From: Odoribacter lunatus
Lineage (GTDB): Bacteria > Bacteroidota > Bacteroidia > Bacteroidales > Marinifilaceae
Reading direction: 5' to 3'
Assembly (NCBI RefSeq): GCF_943193135.1
Contig: NZ_CALPCZ010000005.1
Coordinates: 1-64,000 of the forward strand
DNA length: 64,000 bases
The notes below the pieces were generated by a model that was not told where the DNA came from, made no database searches, and was given only the letters and a program-made list of their open reading frames with translations. Made by a program: the position numbers and the translations under genes. Positions 43,434 through 52,768 of this stretch are shown here, in pieces. Positions within the stretch are counted from its first letter, which is position 1. Every line of letters starts with the position of its first letter.

Positions 43434-44846
43434 TCATATAAAGCTCTGCAAGTAGTAAATTCCGATGCCGGCCAGGAATCCGAGTATGGCGAGCGGGCTG
43501 ATATGTTTGAGATACCAGAGGAAATTTATTTTTTCGATACTCATTGTAACGACTCCTGCTGCGGATCCGATGATGAGGATACTGCCTCCGGTTCCGGCGC
43601 AATAGGCAACTAAGTCCCAAAAAGTGCCGTTTTGTATAAAATTACTCATATAGAGAGCTTCGGGCAGGTGGGTGGCAACTTCGGGGGTGAGGACCGGATA
43701 CATACCCATGGTTGCTGCTACTAACGGAACATTATCAATAACGGATGAAAGGAATCCGATAATGGTCGTAATGAAGTATACATTGTGGATTTTCACGTTC
43801 AGGAAGTTGGCAAGGTTAGTTAGAATACCGACGGCTTCTAGAGCGGCGACGGCCATGAGTATGCCGAAGAAAAAGAGTATGGTGGAGAGGTCTACTTTTT
43901 CCAGTACGCGGGGTATTCTGTATTGGTTGGAAATCGGTATTTCTGAGTGATGGTTATAATATATTTCAATGTAAATCCACATGAGTCCCAAAGCTAAAAG
44001 GATACCGGCAAAGGGGGGCAGTTGGGTAAGGGATTTAAAAACGGGTACGGCAAGGAGGCACAGTACTCCGAGTAAGAGAATAATATTTTGTTGCTTTTTG
44101 CTAATGGTAGCGTTGGAACTTGCTGATGGGGCGGTAACGATGCTTAGTTCGCCTTTTAAAGAGAAGGAGGCAATGAATACGGGTATCAGGCAGGATATGA
44201 GACTGGGGAGAAAAAGAGTTTGCATAATGTGTCCGGAGGTGATATTGTTGCCTATCCACAGCATGATTGTGGTGATGTCTCCGATAGGAGTCCAGGCTCC
44301 CCCGGCATTGGCGGCGATGACAATAATACTACCGAACAGCCATCTTTCTTTGGCAGAGTTGAGCATTTTACTTAATAGTGTGACCATGATGAGAGCGGTG
44401 GTCATGTTGTCCAATATGGCGGACAGAAAGAATGTGAGCAATGAAACCAGCCATAGTAATTTCTTTTTACTGCGGGTGTGTATTTTTTGTGTGATGTTGT
44501 TGAAACCGTGGTGTACGTCTATTAAGGAGACAATGGTCATGGCTCCCAGCAAGTAAAGCAGAATTTCGGAAATGTCTCCGAGATGATCAATTATCTGGTT
44601 ATTTATAATGAAGTCCTGGGACTGGATTTGGAGTGATTCTTGTTTTAAAGAGGTTTTTTCGGTGATGTAATTTTGAAAATCGGTTTTGTCAGTGTTGATG
44701 ATTTGGGCGGGAGGTAGGGAGATATAAAGAGTCCAAAGCAGAATGGACAGTATCAGTGCAATGGCGGTTTTGTTTATTCCGGTTTTGTTTTCGAGTGCGA
44801 TAAGTACATACCCGATGATAAATAGGAGCATCATACTTGTAATCAT
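43434..44846 (-). CDS. nhaD: NhaD-type sodium:proton antiporter
   Basis: 470 residues with about 12 hydrophobic helices, of the ion-transporter superfamily. Characteristic segments are LDNMTTALIMVTLL and AANAGGAWTPIGDITTIMLW in the first half, and SSVIDNVPLVAATMGMY in the second, the paired discontinuous-helix motifs of NhaD antiporters. Exchanges Na+ or Li+ for protons. Relatives include ArsB, but the DNMTTA/DNVPLVAA pair favours NhaD. Confidence 0.88.
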   Translation of the reverse strand: MITSMMLLFIIGYVLIALENKTGINKTAIALILSILLWTLYISLPPAQIINTDKTDFQNYITEKTSLKQESLQIQSQDFIINNQIIDHLGDISEILLYLLGAMTIVSLIDVHHGFNNITQKIHTRSKKKLLWLVSLLTFFLSAILDNMTTALIMVTLLSKMLNSAKERWLFGSIIVIAANAGGAWTPIGDITTIMLWIGNNITSGHIMQTLFLPSLISCLIPVFIASFSLKGELSIVTAPSASSNATISKKQQNIILLLGVLCLLAVPVFKSLTQLPPFAGILLALGLMWIYIEIYYNHHSEIPISNQYRIPRVLEKVDLSTILFFFGILMAVAALEAVGILTNLANFLNVKIHNVYFITTIIGFLSSVIDNVPLVAATMGMYPVLTPEVATHLPEALYMSNFIQNGTFWDLVAYCAGTGGSILIIGSAAGVVTMSIEKINFLWYLKHISPLAILGFLAGIGIYYLQSFI

Positions 44847-44939
44847 TGTTTCGTGATTTTATTTCCAACATTTACGAGAAGCCCCTGAATTTGTTTTATT
44901 GGCTACCCACCTTAACTTGGGGAAAGAGAATTTTTATAT

Positions 44940-45317
44940 CTATTGAGTTGGTGGTGTTGTTATTTTGTGAATCAGCATACTGATTTGTTGGTCTCGTTCT
45001 CGCATGCTTTCGGTAAGGCGGTCTAAAATAAGAATCAATTTTTCATTAACATGCTTGCCTTCCGGATCATAAAGTAATTTTGAGTAGTTCACTTCGTCTT
45101 CCTCAACAGAATATTTTGAACCTTCTCCGCTTTGAAGCCATTCTTTATTTACTCCTAAAAGTCTACTTAGTACTGTTAATTTTGTGGAATCTGGTTTTGT
45201 TTTTCCTTTGAGATAATTGGATACCGTACTTGCAGAAATGTCAATGGATTTAGCAATTTTGTATTTTGAAATTTGTCTTTCTTCGATAATGCTTTGTAAT
45301 CTTTCAGGAAATTCCAT
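44940..45317 (-). CDS. XRE-family transcriptional regulator
   Basis: The start is set at ATG 45317 (MEFPERLQS), since upstream in-frame codons encode an unlikely hydrophobic stretch. Product 125 residues. HTH_3 domain at about 1-60 (KYKIAKSIDISASTVSNYLKG then VLSRLLGVNKEWL). The C-terminal ~30 residues form a possible coiled coil (LILILDRLTESMRERDQQIS) for dimerisation. It stands alone, with copies of GTGGGTA around it (see the repeat entry), suggesting autoregulation. No phage or integrative-element gene lies nearby. Confidence 0.82.
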   Translation of the reverse strand: MEFPERLQSIIEERQISKYKIAKSIDISASTVSNYLKGKTKPDSTKLTVLSRLLGVNKEWLQSGEGSKYSVEEDEVNYSKLLYDPEGKHVNEKLILILDRLTESMRERDQQISMLIHKITTPPTQ

Positions 45318-45710
45318 AATTATTTTAGGTTTTTTATAAAAAATGAAAAATAATAAATAATATTCCAATTTTTACAGTGGGTAGCTTAAGTTTGGATGTT
45401 GTTTAAGTCTCCTTCTATACAAATATAATTAATAAACATTTAGATTTTCAAACGTGGGTATTTAGTGGAAAATAACAGGACAGGCAATTACTTCATTTTG
45501 AATTTATTTATGGGAAAATATTTATTTATATTTCTTGTGAATAGTCTTTCTTTTATTTGTATTTAATTGATTTTGGCGGAAAAACAAAAAGAATAGTAAA
45601 TCGTTATACTGTTGCAAAATTGGAATAATGAATAGTTGAGTAAAAGAAGAACTTGTTTTTCTTTTTCTCTATATTTTAATAGATTTGCCGGAAATTAAAA
45701 AGTTAAGTTT
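45318..45710. other. 393-bp AT-rich intergenic region between the XRE gene and trxB
   Basis: Contains the XRE promoter on the minus strand (TTTG 45452-45449, 21 nt, TATATTTG 45427-45420) and a trxB -7 element on the plus strand (TAGATTTG 45680-45687, -33 a T-run at 45656-45660). Apart from the GTGGGTA copies I see no other gene or structure. Confidence 0.6.
45420..45452 (-). promoter_or_regulatory. Bacteroidetes promoter of the XRE gene
   Basis: Minus strand: TTTG at 45452-45449, 21-nt spacer, TATATTTG at 45427-45420. Both elements exact. Leader about 97 nt, containing one GTGGGTAGC copy. Confidence 0.75.
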
Positions 45711-46664
45711 ATGCAAGGGGAAAATACAATAGAGAAAGTAAGGTGTTTGATTATAGGTTCCGGACCTGCCGGTTATACAGCGGCAATCTATGCATCTCGG
45801 GCAAACCTGCATCCCGTACTTTATACAGGATTACAGATGGGAGGACAATTGACCACGACAACCGAAGTGGAAAACTTTCCCGGCTATCCGGACGGCGTGA
45901 CAGGCCCGGTATTAATGGAAGATATGAGGCGGCAGGCAGAGCGTTTTGGTACTGACATGCGTTTCGGAATAGTAACAGAAGTTGATTTTTCCGTAAAACC
46001 TCTTCGGGTGACGGTAGATGGAGAAAAGCAGTTGGAAGCGGATAGTATTATTATTGCGACGGGAGCGACGGCCCGTTATTTGGGACTTCCGTCAGAAGAA
46101 CGTTTCAGAGGGCTTGGCGTCAGTGCATGTGCAACTTGCGATGGCTTCTTTTATAAAGGGAAAGACGTTGCGGTAGTCGGGGGAGGGGATACGGCTTGTG
46201 AAGAAGCAACTTATCTGGCGGGATTGTGTCGGAAAGTTTATCTGATAGTTCGGAAAAATTATCTGCGTGCTTCCAAAGCAATGCAGGACCGTGTATTTAA
46301 TACTTCCAATATAGAGGTATTGTTTGAACATAATACGAAAGATTTATACGGTACGGATATGGGTTTGGAAGGAGCACATCTGCTGTATAAAATAGGTACT
46401 CCCGAAGAAAAAGAAATTGATATTAAAATTGACGGCTTCTTTTTAGCTATCGGGCATACACCTAATACCGAAGTTTTCAAGAAATACATAACAACCGATG
46501 AGCAAGGCTATATCGTAACGGAGGGGAAATCGACACGGACCAATGTTCCGGGGGTTTTTGCTGCGGGGGATGTCATGGACCCTGTGTATCGTCAGGGAAT
46601 TACTTCCGCTGGTTCGGGATGTCGCGCTGCCATTGATGCGGAACATTACCTTGCTCAATTATAA
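45711..46664 (+). CDS. trxB: Thioredoxin reductase
   Basis: NADPH-dependent FAD enzyme that reduces thioredoxin. FAD site CLIIGSGPAGYTAAIYASR; redox-active pair Cys140/Cys143 (CATCDGFF); NADPH site VAVVGGGDTACEEATYL; C-terminal FAD site GVFAAGDVMD. 317 residues, the standard size for the low-Mr type. Single gene, convergent with the Smr-domain gene 20 bp away. Confidence 0.95.
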   Translation: MQGENTIEKVRCLIIGSGPAGYTAAIYASRANLHPVLYTGLQMGGQLTTTTEVENFPGYPDGVTGPVLMEDMRRQAERFGTDMRFGIVTEVDFSVKPLRVTVDGEKQLEADSIIIATGATARYLGLPSEERFRGLGVSACATCDGFFYKGKDVAVVGGGDTACEEATYLAGLCRKVYLIVRKNYLRASKAMQDRVFNTSNIEVLFEHNTKDLYGTDMGLEGAHLLYKIGTPEEKEIDIKIDGFFLAIGHTPNTEVFKKYITTDEQGYIVTEGKSTRTNVPGVFAAGDVMDPVYRQGITSAGSGCRAAIDAEHYLAQL

Positions 46665-46684
46665 AACAGCATAAAGAAGAAAAT

Positions 46685-47668
46685 TTATTTGACGGTGACC
46701 ATTGTTGCTCCGTAACCGTATTGTTTGAAAGATGCGTCTTGATGTTGGAAACGTTTATAGCGTGTCTGCAATTCCCATAGAATACGCTGGCGCAACACGC
46801 CGTCTCCTTTTCCGTGAATAAATACTATTTTCTGTCCTTTACGTAATTTGTATTCTTCCAATGTTTTCCGAAATACATCCAATTGGTATTCCAAAATATC
46901 CTTACTCTCCATACCGGAGGTAGAGTCCAGTAATTGTTGGATGTGCAAATCAATCTCTATAACATTCTTAACGGGTTGCTTGGAAGGTTGGACAGGCAGA
47001 GTCTTATCTTTTTGAGTCTTTGGTTCAGGGAACAAATGATATAATTTCCTTTCTGTTTCTTGGAATCCCTCTAATGGTCGAAGCAAAGCCATATTGTTAA
47101 ACCATTTTACATGCTTATAGGCACCGTTCTTTTGCAAAGAGGCCGGAGCGATTTTTATTCGGCTTTCGACAGGGGCTTGATGTGAATATTTCCCTTTCCG
47201 ATATAAAAGAGCTTGTATGGTTATGGCATTGATTCTGTCAATTTCTTTCCGGGAATAAGTACCGATGGACTGACAATGGTCGGAATCACAATTGCCGGCG
47301 GCTATACCGGAATATCCTTCTTCATAATCGAAGTTTATCGTATAAAGGCAAATAAGTGATGTATCATTTACCAGATGAAACTCATAACGGCAATCGGTGA
47401 GGTTTTGAAAATCTTCCGGAACAATTGCAAGATACAGCATATTGCTTGCCTCCGTAGGAATAGAGCTGGGCTCTGTGTTTTCTTTGTTAATGGCAGTTGT
47501 ATTACTAAGTCCGGATTTAATAACAACCAAATCATGAATGTTTGCCGGAATCTCAAAACCATATTCTTCACAATACACATTTACCGTATCTCGGTCAATT
47601 AGGCTTGTCACCTTACCTTCCAGTTTTTCAGAAATGAATCTTACAAAATCTCCGATTTTTATATCCAT
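46685..47668 (-). CDS. DUF2027 and Smr domain protein
   Basis: 327 residues. The N-terminus (IGDFVRFISEKLEGKV) is an SH3-like patch, followed by a DUF2027-type beta region to ~200. The C-terminal Smr domain starts IEIDLHIQQLL, with VFIHGKGDGVLRQRI near 280-295. Smr domains nick or bind nucleic acids (MutS2, RNA cleavage at stalled ribosomes). This two-domain form is typical of Bacteroidetes; its substrate is unknown. TATTTTTG on the minus strand at 47696-47689 is an exact -7 element. Confidence 0.85.
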   Translation of the reverse strand: MDIKIGDFVRFISEKLEGKVTSLIDRDTVNVYCEEYGFEIPANIHDLVVIKSGLSNTTAINKENTEPSSIPTEASNMLYLAIVPEDFQNLTDCRYEFHLVNDTSLICLYTINFDYEEGYSGIAAGNCDSDHCQSIGTYSRKEIDRINAITIQALLYRKGKYSHQAPVESRIKIAPASLQKNGAYKHVKWFNNMALLRPLEGFQETERKLYHLFPEPKTQKDKTLPVQPSKQPVKNVIEIDLHIQQLLDSTSGMESKDILEYQLDVFRKTLEEYKLRKGQKIVFIHGKGDGVLRQRILWELQTRYKRFQHQDASFKQYGYGATMVTVK

Positions 47669-47762
47669 GTCTATTATTTTTATTAAGACAAAAATAGGGG
47701 ATTTTTTGATTCTTATTTCTGAAATCGGGGGAATATATTAAATTAGCGCAAAAATATATATT

Positions 47763-49778
47763 ATGACATTACAGAAGTTTCAAGAGGCAATCAGAGAAGG
47801 AATACCGGCAGAACTTCCTCCTTTGAAACCGTATGATACGGAAATCAATCATGCGCCGAAACGCAAAGATATTTTAACCAAAGAAGAGAAAAAATTGGCA
47901 TTACGCAATGCCTTACGGTACTTTAAGCCGGAGCATCATGCTGTCTTGGCACCGGAATTTGCGGAAGAACTGGAAAAGTACGGACGAATCTATATGTACC
48001 GTTTCCGTCCCGATTATGAAATGTATGCCCGTAACATACAGGACTATCCCCATAAGAGCTTACAGGCGGCAGCCATTATGCTTATGATTACGAACAATCT
48101 GGATAAAGCGGTAGCACAACATCCCCACGAATTGATTACTTACGGAGGAAATGGTGCCGTATTTCAGAATTGGGCACAATATCGCTTGACAATGAAATAC
48201 TTGTCGGAAATGACAGATGAACAAACATTGGTCATGTATTCCGGACATCCGTTAGGCTTGTTTCCTTCCCACAAAGACGCACCGCGGGTAGTAGTAACCA
48301 ATGGAATGGTCATACCGAATTATTCTAAACCGGATGACTGGGAACGCTTCAATGCATTGGGGGTATCCCAATACGGTCAAATGACAGCCGGCTCTTTTAT
48401 GTACATCGGACCGCAAGGAATCGTACACGGGACGACAATTACGGTTTTGAATGCCGGACGTAAAATTTCCAAACATGGAGAAGGACTGGCTGGTAAGTTA
48501 TTTGTAACAGCCGGATTGGGAGGAATGTCCGGGGCACAGCCTAAAGCGGGGAACATTGCTGGATGTGTAAGTATTACGGCGGAAATCAACCCCAAAGCAA
48601 CACACACACGCTACTCACAAGGTTGGGTGGATGAGGTGATCGATGATTTGGATGTATTGATGAATCGGGTGCGGAAAGCTAAAGCCGGCAAAGAAGTCGT
48701 TTCCATCGCTTATCAGGGAAATGTCGTGGATTTGTGGGAACGTTTGGCAAAAGAAGATATTGCGGTGGAATTAGGCTCTGACCAGACCTCATTGCATAAT
48801 CCGTGGGCTGGGGGATATTATCCTGTCGGAATGGATTTTGAAGAGAGCAAGCGGATGATGGCGGAAGAGCCGGAAAAATTTAAACAGAAAGTAAAAGACT
48901 CGTTAAAACGGCATGTGGCAGCGATTAATAAATGTGTAGAGCGTTTTGGAACTTATTTCTTTGATTACGGAAACGCCTTTTTGCTCGAATCTTCCCGGGC
49001 CGGGGCAGATATATTGAAACCGAACGGCAATTTCAAATACCCGTCGTATGTGCAGGACATCATGGGCCCCATGTGCTTCGATTACGGTTTTGGACCATTC
49101 CGTTGGGTATGTACCAGTGGTAATCCCCGGGATTTGGCAAAAACAGACGAACTGGCGACGCAGGTATTGGAAGAACTGGCAAGTACTTCACCGAAAGAAA
49201 TACAGCAGCAGATGTATGACAACATCCGTTGGATTAAAGCTGCCGGAGAAAACCACTTGGTGGTAGGTTCACAGGCTCGCATCTTATATGCGGACGCTTT
49301 GGGGCGGATAAGGATAGCGGAAGCCTTTAATAAAGCTATTGCTTCGGGAGAATTGACCGCTCCGGTTGTTTTAGGACGTGATCATCATGATGTATCCGGC
49401 ACGGATTCTCCCTATCGGGAAACGTCTAATATCTACGACGGGTCCAAATTTACTGCGGATATGGCAGTACAGAACGTTATCGGGGATTCTTTCCGCGGTG
49501 CTACATGGGTATCGCTTCACAATGGAGGGGGAGTAGGTTGGGGAGAAGTAATAAACGGCGGATTCGGAATGGTATTGGATGGAAGTGCAGATGCGGACAG
49601 AAGATTGAAAAACATGCTTTTCTGGGATGTGAACAACGGAATATCCCGGCGCAGTTGGGCACGCAATGAAGGGGCTGTATTTGCAATTAGACGGGCAATG
49701 GAATCCAATCCTGCATTAAAAGTGACATTACCGAATTTTGCAGATGATCGAGTGATAGAAACAGCGATTAAATTTTAA
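47763..49778 (+). CDS. hutU: Urocanate hydratase
   Basis: Converts urocanate to imidazolone propionate in histidine breakdown, using tightly bound NAD+. 671 residues, the longer Bacteroidetes/eukaryote-like form rather than the ~555-residue Pseudomonas type. Recognised from TYGGNGAVFQNWAQYRLTMKY, LVMYSGHPLGLFPS, GLGGMSGAQPKAG (nucleotide site), SDQTSLHNPWAGGYYPVG and LHNGGGVGWGEVING. No hutH, hutI or fold genes are adjacent, so the pathway is split on the chromosome or partial. Confidence 0.93.
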   Translation: MTLQKFQEAIREGIPAELPPLKPYDTEINHAPKRKDILTKEEKKLALRNALRYFKPEHHAVLAPEFAEELEKYGRIYMYRFRPDYEMYARNIQDYPHKSLQAAAIMLMITNNLDKAVAQHPHELITYGGNGAVFQNWAQYRLTMKYLSEMTDEQTLVMYSGHPLGLFPSHKDAPRVVVTNGMVIPNYSKPDDWERFNALGVSQYGQMTAGSFMYIGPQGIVHGTTITVLNAGRKISKHGEGLAGKLFVTAGLGGMSGAQPKAGNIAGCVSITAEINPKATHTRYSQGWVDEVIDDLDVLMNRVRKAKAGKEVVSIAYQGNVVDLWERLAKEDIAVELGSDQTSLHNPWAGGYYPVGMDFEESKRMMAEEPEKFKQKVKDSLKRHVAAINKCVERFGTYFFDYGNAFLLESSRAGADILKPNGNFKYPSYVQDIMGPMCFDYGFGPFRWVCTSGNPRDLAKTDELATQVLEELASTSPKEIQQQMYDNIRWIKAAGENHLVVGSQARILYADALGRIRIAEAFNKAIASGELTAPVVLGRDHHDVSGTDSPYRETSNIYDGSKFTADMAVQNVIGDSFRGATWVSLHNGGGVGWGEVINGGFGMVLDGSADADRRLKNMLFWDVNNGISRRSWARNEGAVFAIRRAMESNPALKVTLPNFADDRVIETAIKF

Positions 49779-49814
49779 ACCTATCGTTTCCGAATAAAAA
49801 AGGATAGGTTTTCT
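49777..49814 (+). terminator. Terminator after hutU
   Basis: Arms AAACCTATC (49777-49785, overlapping the stop codon) and GATAGGTTT (49803-49811) pair perfectly and are followed by further T. The remaining ~215 bp to the next gene is AT-rich with nothing else I can identify. Confidence 0.65.
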
Positions 49815-50031
49815 ATTCAAAAAGAGTATGTTTTTGATGCAAAAAGAGCCTCTTTTTTTAAGGCTTTTTATGTTGCCTTATAAAATGCTTATTTATAATG
49901 ATTTATAAACTTTGAAAAACACTGTCGGAAAATTTAGATTAAAAAGTAAAAAAGAAAGGAGACAAGCATTGATTGAATGACTTGGTTGATGATGATGCAA
50001 AAACAATCAAACTTGCTCCTTTCTGTATATT

Positions 50032-51072
50032 TTATACAGAGAATTTGACTAAAACCGTTTCCGGATTATGACCGATTCCATATAAAGTATTTTCATTCTT
50101 ATCGTAACAAATATTACTTACCGGAATATCCAGCGTATATGTATCCATGAGGAGACCATTCCAGTCAAACACCAAGAGAGTCTGACAAAATCCGATATGA
50201 TAACGGTCTTTCTTTTTACTTTTCCCGGAATACAGGACATAAATGCGATGATCTGATACTGCCATATCCATAAATCCGTGAATCGTACTTTTGTCATAAG
50301 CTACTTTTAGATTTTTGGGTGTATTTCCCGAAATATGCACTTTAGGGAAATAGAATGTCAATAATTTTATTCTCTCGATTTGGTCTCCGTTAATTCCGCA
50401 AATATCCAAAATACCGCTACGCATATCGGAACAAACAAACGCTTTGCCGTCCGGTCTTATTTTCAAAACACTGCTGGCGTACAAAACACTTTTACTGTAT
50501 TCATCTAGTTGGGGATAATCGGGATGTCCGGGATAAGATAGAAAATAGCGGGCACTTCCGTTTTCCAAAGAATACAACATATAACGTCCCTTTTCATATA
50601 ATCCGGTAGAAATAATAAAATCGTCATGTTTATCAGCAATCAGGTGTTGCACACCTTCCGGTAATTGTATGCTATATGTTTCCGACATACCGTTTTCTGT
50701 TTCGGGAGTAACAAACAATTGTCCTGTTTGAAAATTCAAAGCGGAGACCTCCGTGGCGGTACTGCTCAAGGCACTGGTATAAAATGCCTGTCCATTTGTG
50801 CGGCTTCGGGTAATGCGGTCGATTCTTGCATCTTGATGCAGCGAGAAAAGGCTGATATTATTTTGTCCGTTAGGAGTTGAAACAGCGAAAACGCCATTGC
50901 TTTTGGCAATTTCAGACGGATTACTGATTCCCCAATTCTCAAATGGTGCAACAACTTCCAAATGTTCCGTTTGAGCATTTTCGGAAAAATAAGAAACTTC
51001 CTGTTCTTCTGACGAACAAGCATATCCCAATCCTAAAATGAATGAAAGTAATATGTATGAAATATTTTTCAT
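50032..51072 (-). CDS. BF3164-type six-bladed beta-propeller lipoprotein
   Basis: Signal peptide with lipobox Cys19 (LGLGYAC). The rest (~325 residues) is repeating beta-strand sequence of the TolB-like/BF3164 propeller kind, e.g. QHLIADKHDDFIISTGLYEKGRYMLYSL, here quoted only in outline, plus FDWNGLLMDTYTL near the end. It lies 2 bp after the NVEALA peptide gene, the pairing repeatedly seen in Bacteroidales. Function not established; a surface or periplasmic receptor or processing partner for the peptide is inference. Confidence 0.85.
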   Translation of the reverse strand: MKNISYILLSFILGLGYACSSEEQEVSYFSENAQTEHLEVVAPFENWGISNPSEIAKSNGVFAVSTPNGQNNISLFSLHQDARIDRITRSRTNGQAFYTSALSSTATEVSALNFQTGQLFVTPETENGMSETYSIQLPEGVQHLIADKHDDFIISTGLYEKGRYMLYSLENGSARYFLSYPGHPDYPQLDEYSKSVLYASSVLKIRPDGKAFVCSDMRSGILDICGINGDQIERIKLLTFYFPKVHISGNTPKNLKVAYDKSTIHGFMDMAVSDHRIYVLYSGKSKKKDRYHIGFCQTLLVFDWNGLLMDTYTLDIPVSNICYDKNENTLYGIGHNPETVLVKFSV

Positions 51073-51074
51073 GT

Positions 51075-51299
51075 TTATTCTTTGTATGCAACTCCTATAA
51101 CAGTTATGCCGTTATAAATACAAAATCCAGCAGTTCTTTCACAACCTGGTATAAGTTCTTCACTTCCCGCTAAAGCCTCTACAGTAAAAATATCAGAAGA
51201 GTTCAAAGAATTCTTGCTGTTAGAAAAAATGGCAGTAAGAATGATAATACTACTTAAAACGGCAAGTATACATACTATTTTTCTTTTGCTTTTTTTCAT
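51075..51299 (-). CDS. NVEALA-family exported peptide precursor
   Basis: 74 residues. N-terminus MKKSKRK, a hydrophobic helix (about 8-25), a spacer, then the family motif as TVEALA (residues 39-44; consensus NVEALA), after which a 30-residue tail begins GSEELIPGCERTAGFC. The tail has two cysteines (Cys53, Cys60) that could form a disulfide. Members resemble leader-plus-core secreted peptides; no function is established. Exact -7 element TATATTTG at 51341-51334 (minus), with TTG at 51361-51359 and 17-nt spacing. The response-regulator-like box lies upstream. Confidence 0.82.
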   Translation of the reverse strand: MKKSKRKIVCILAVLSSIIILTAIFSNSKNSLNSSDIFTVEALAGSEELIPGCERTAGFCIYNGITVIGVAYKE

Positions 51300-51333
51300 G
51301 CCTTTTGAATTATTGATTACTTTTAACTCGATG

Positions 51334-51361
51334 CAAATATATAGGGAAAAAATAGAAGCAA
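51334..51361 (-). promoter_or_regulatory. Promoter of the NVEALA-propeller operon
   Basis: Minus strand: TTG 51361-51359, 17-nt spacer (short), TATATTTG 51341-51334. Short spacing would fit a promoter that needs an activator. Confidence 0.5.
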
Positions 51362-51372
51362 TTGGCTTAGAT

Positions 51373-51390
51373 TGTCATGAAAATGTCATG
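51373..51390. promoter_or_regulatory. Direct repeat TGTCATG-AAAA-TGTCATG, candidate response-regulator box
   Basis: Two identical 7-mers (51373-51379, 51384-51390) separated by 4 nt, an 11-nt period. This is the geometry, and close to the sequence, of the PhoB box of OmpR/PhoB-type regulators. It sits between the NVEALA promoter and the divergent kinase gene, about 31 nt upstream of the NVEALA -7 element. Confidence 0.55.
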
Positions 51391-51442
51391 GTTTTTATTT
51401 TAAATTCTTAAAATCTATTAATTGGGGAGCCTTGGAAACTAT

Positions 51443-52768
51443 ATGAAAAAGAGAAAAGAATACACTTGGATTATTGCTATTGTGGGAATTGTGGGGGTGT
51501 TGTGTTTTCAACTCGTGTTGTTGGAAGGGTTGTATCAATCAGAGAAAGAGAGGTTTGAAGAAAAGATATTAGAGGATATAAAGCAAGGTATTCCTAAGTT
51601 GAATGTGAATTTAGGATTTATCTATACTAAAAGTAGAAATCTTATTTCATTTGAATCCGAAACTAGAAGATTGACGATTTTGGTAGAAGATAAAAAATAT
51701 TGTTATTCGCTTGAAGAAGGGATAACAGAAAAGGAAATTTTTGAACGGGTATATTATGATGCTTCGAATACAAAGTGGAAAGCCTCTCACTTGGGCACAT
51801 TGATACAAGATAGCCTTCGTGAACTTTATCATGCGGTACCGTTGAAGATAATTATCCGGGATTCCGTGGGGAACAGCATAGATGAGTCGGGGAATTTATC
51901 GGTGGCAAAATGCAAAGAAATTAGTTTTGGACCTGTTCCGTTGGGATATGTGACGGGACGTACCTTGGAAGCCTATTACTATTTCCCGTTTATTAATTTT
52001 CTGTATCATGAATTCGACCGTATTCTGATGACAGCAGTGTTATTCCTTTTGTTGGTATTCTTTATTGGCTTTTTAATTCATGCCGTACGGGTGGAAAGAG
52101 AAAACGCCAATGCGAGAGAAGAGTTCATGCACATCGTACTTCATAACCTGCAATCACCCGTTGATTTTGTTAGGCGTATGAGCTACGAAATCAAAAACCG
52201 TTCGGTTTCCGAGTATACCGAAGAACAGGAAAAACTATATACCGAATTAAAAAGAAGGTTGGATACCATGGGACAAGGTATTCGGCGTCTGTTGACTCAT
52301 TCGGTCGGGGTGTACGGAATACATTTGGAAAAATCGGAGATAAATTTTCCGGAGATGATAGTGGGAATTATCAGGCAATATAAAAGTCTGAGCGGAAAAC
52401 AGATAGACATGGAATGTGATAGTTCTGTATCCGGTTTCAAGGCAGATTCTGTACATTTGTCGGGTGCGATTGCCAATTTGGTGGAAAATGCTGTAAAATA
52501 TACAGCGGAAGAGTGTCGGATAAAAATAACATGTAGATTGCACGGCAAAGATATACGGATTACCGTCGCGGATAATGGTCGCGGTATACCGAAAAAAGAA
52601 CTGCGCCGAATTTTCCGGAAATATTATCAGGGAACAGGAGCACAAAAAGGATTCGGTTTGGGATTGCATTATGTGTGGAAAGTAGTAAAAGCCCATAAAG
52701 GAAAAATGGAGGTAAAAAGCGAAAACGGATGTGAGTTTATAATGGTACTGCCATGGAACAACCAATAA
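51443..52768 (+). CDS. Sensor histidine kinase divergent from the NVEALA operon
   Basis: The start is ATG 51443; a TTG 21 nt upstream is less likely. 441 residues. TM1 at about 10-30, a ~160-residue extracytoplasmic domain of no family I recognise, TM2 at about 195-218. HisKA has His234 in an atypical box (VLHNLQSPVDF in place of SHELRTP). The ATPase domain has NLVENAVKY (N), DNGRGIP (G1) and GFGLGLHYV (G2). The gene overlaps the response regulator start by 16 bp. The kinase-then-regulator order and type recall RprX/RprY of Bacteroides, but orthology cannot be claimed. Confidence 0.9.
   Translation: MKKRKEYTWIIAIVGIVGVLCFQLVLLEGLYQSEKERFEEKILEDIKQGIPKLNVNLGFIYTKSRNLISFESETRRLTILVEDKKYCYSLEEGITEKEIFERVYYDASNTKWKASHLGTLIQDSLRELYHAVPLKIIIRDSVGNSIDESGNLSVAKCKEISFGPVPLGYVTGRTLEAYYYFPFINFLYHEFDRILMTAVLFLLLVFFIGFLIHAVRVERENANAREEFMHIVLHNLQSPVDFVRRMSYEIKNRSVSEYTEEQEKLYTELKRRLDTMGQGIRRLLTHSVGVYGIHLEKSEINFPEMIVGIIRQYKSLSGKQIDMECDSSVSGFKADSVHLSGAIANLVENAVKYTAEECRIKITCRLHGKDIRITVADNGRGIPKKELRRIFRKYYQGTGAQKGFGLGLHYVWKVVKAHKGKMEVKSENGCEFIMVLPWNNQ

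Larger units (their letters stand above)
44902..45460. repeat. GTGGGTA motif copies flanking the XRE gene
   Basis: GCTACCCAC at 44902-44910 (downstream of the gene), its exact reverse complement GTGGGTAGC at 45377-45385 (in the leader) and GTGGGTA at 45454-45460 (just outside the -33 element). Both 9-mers are followed on the plus strand by similar sequence (CTTAACTTGG, TTAAGTTTGG). Candidate operators; could be chance. Confidence 0.35.

Noticed and set aside
47763-49778. Histidine utilisation operon
   Set aside because: Only hutU is present here; neighbours are unrelated.
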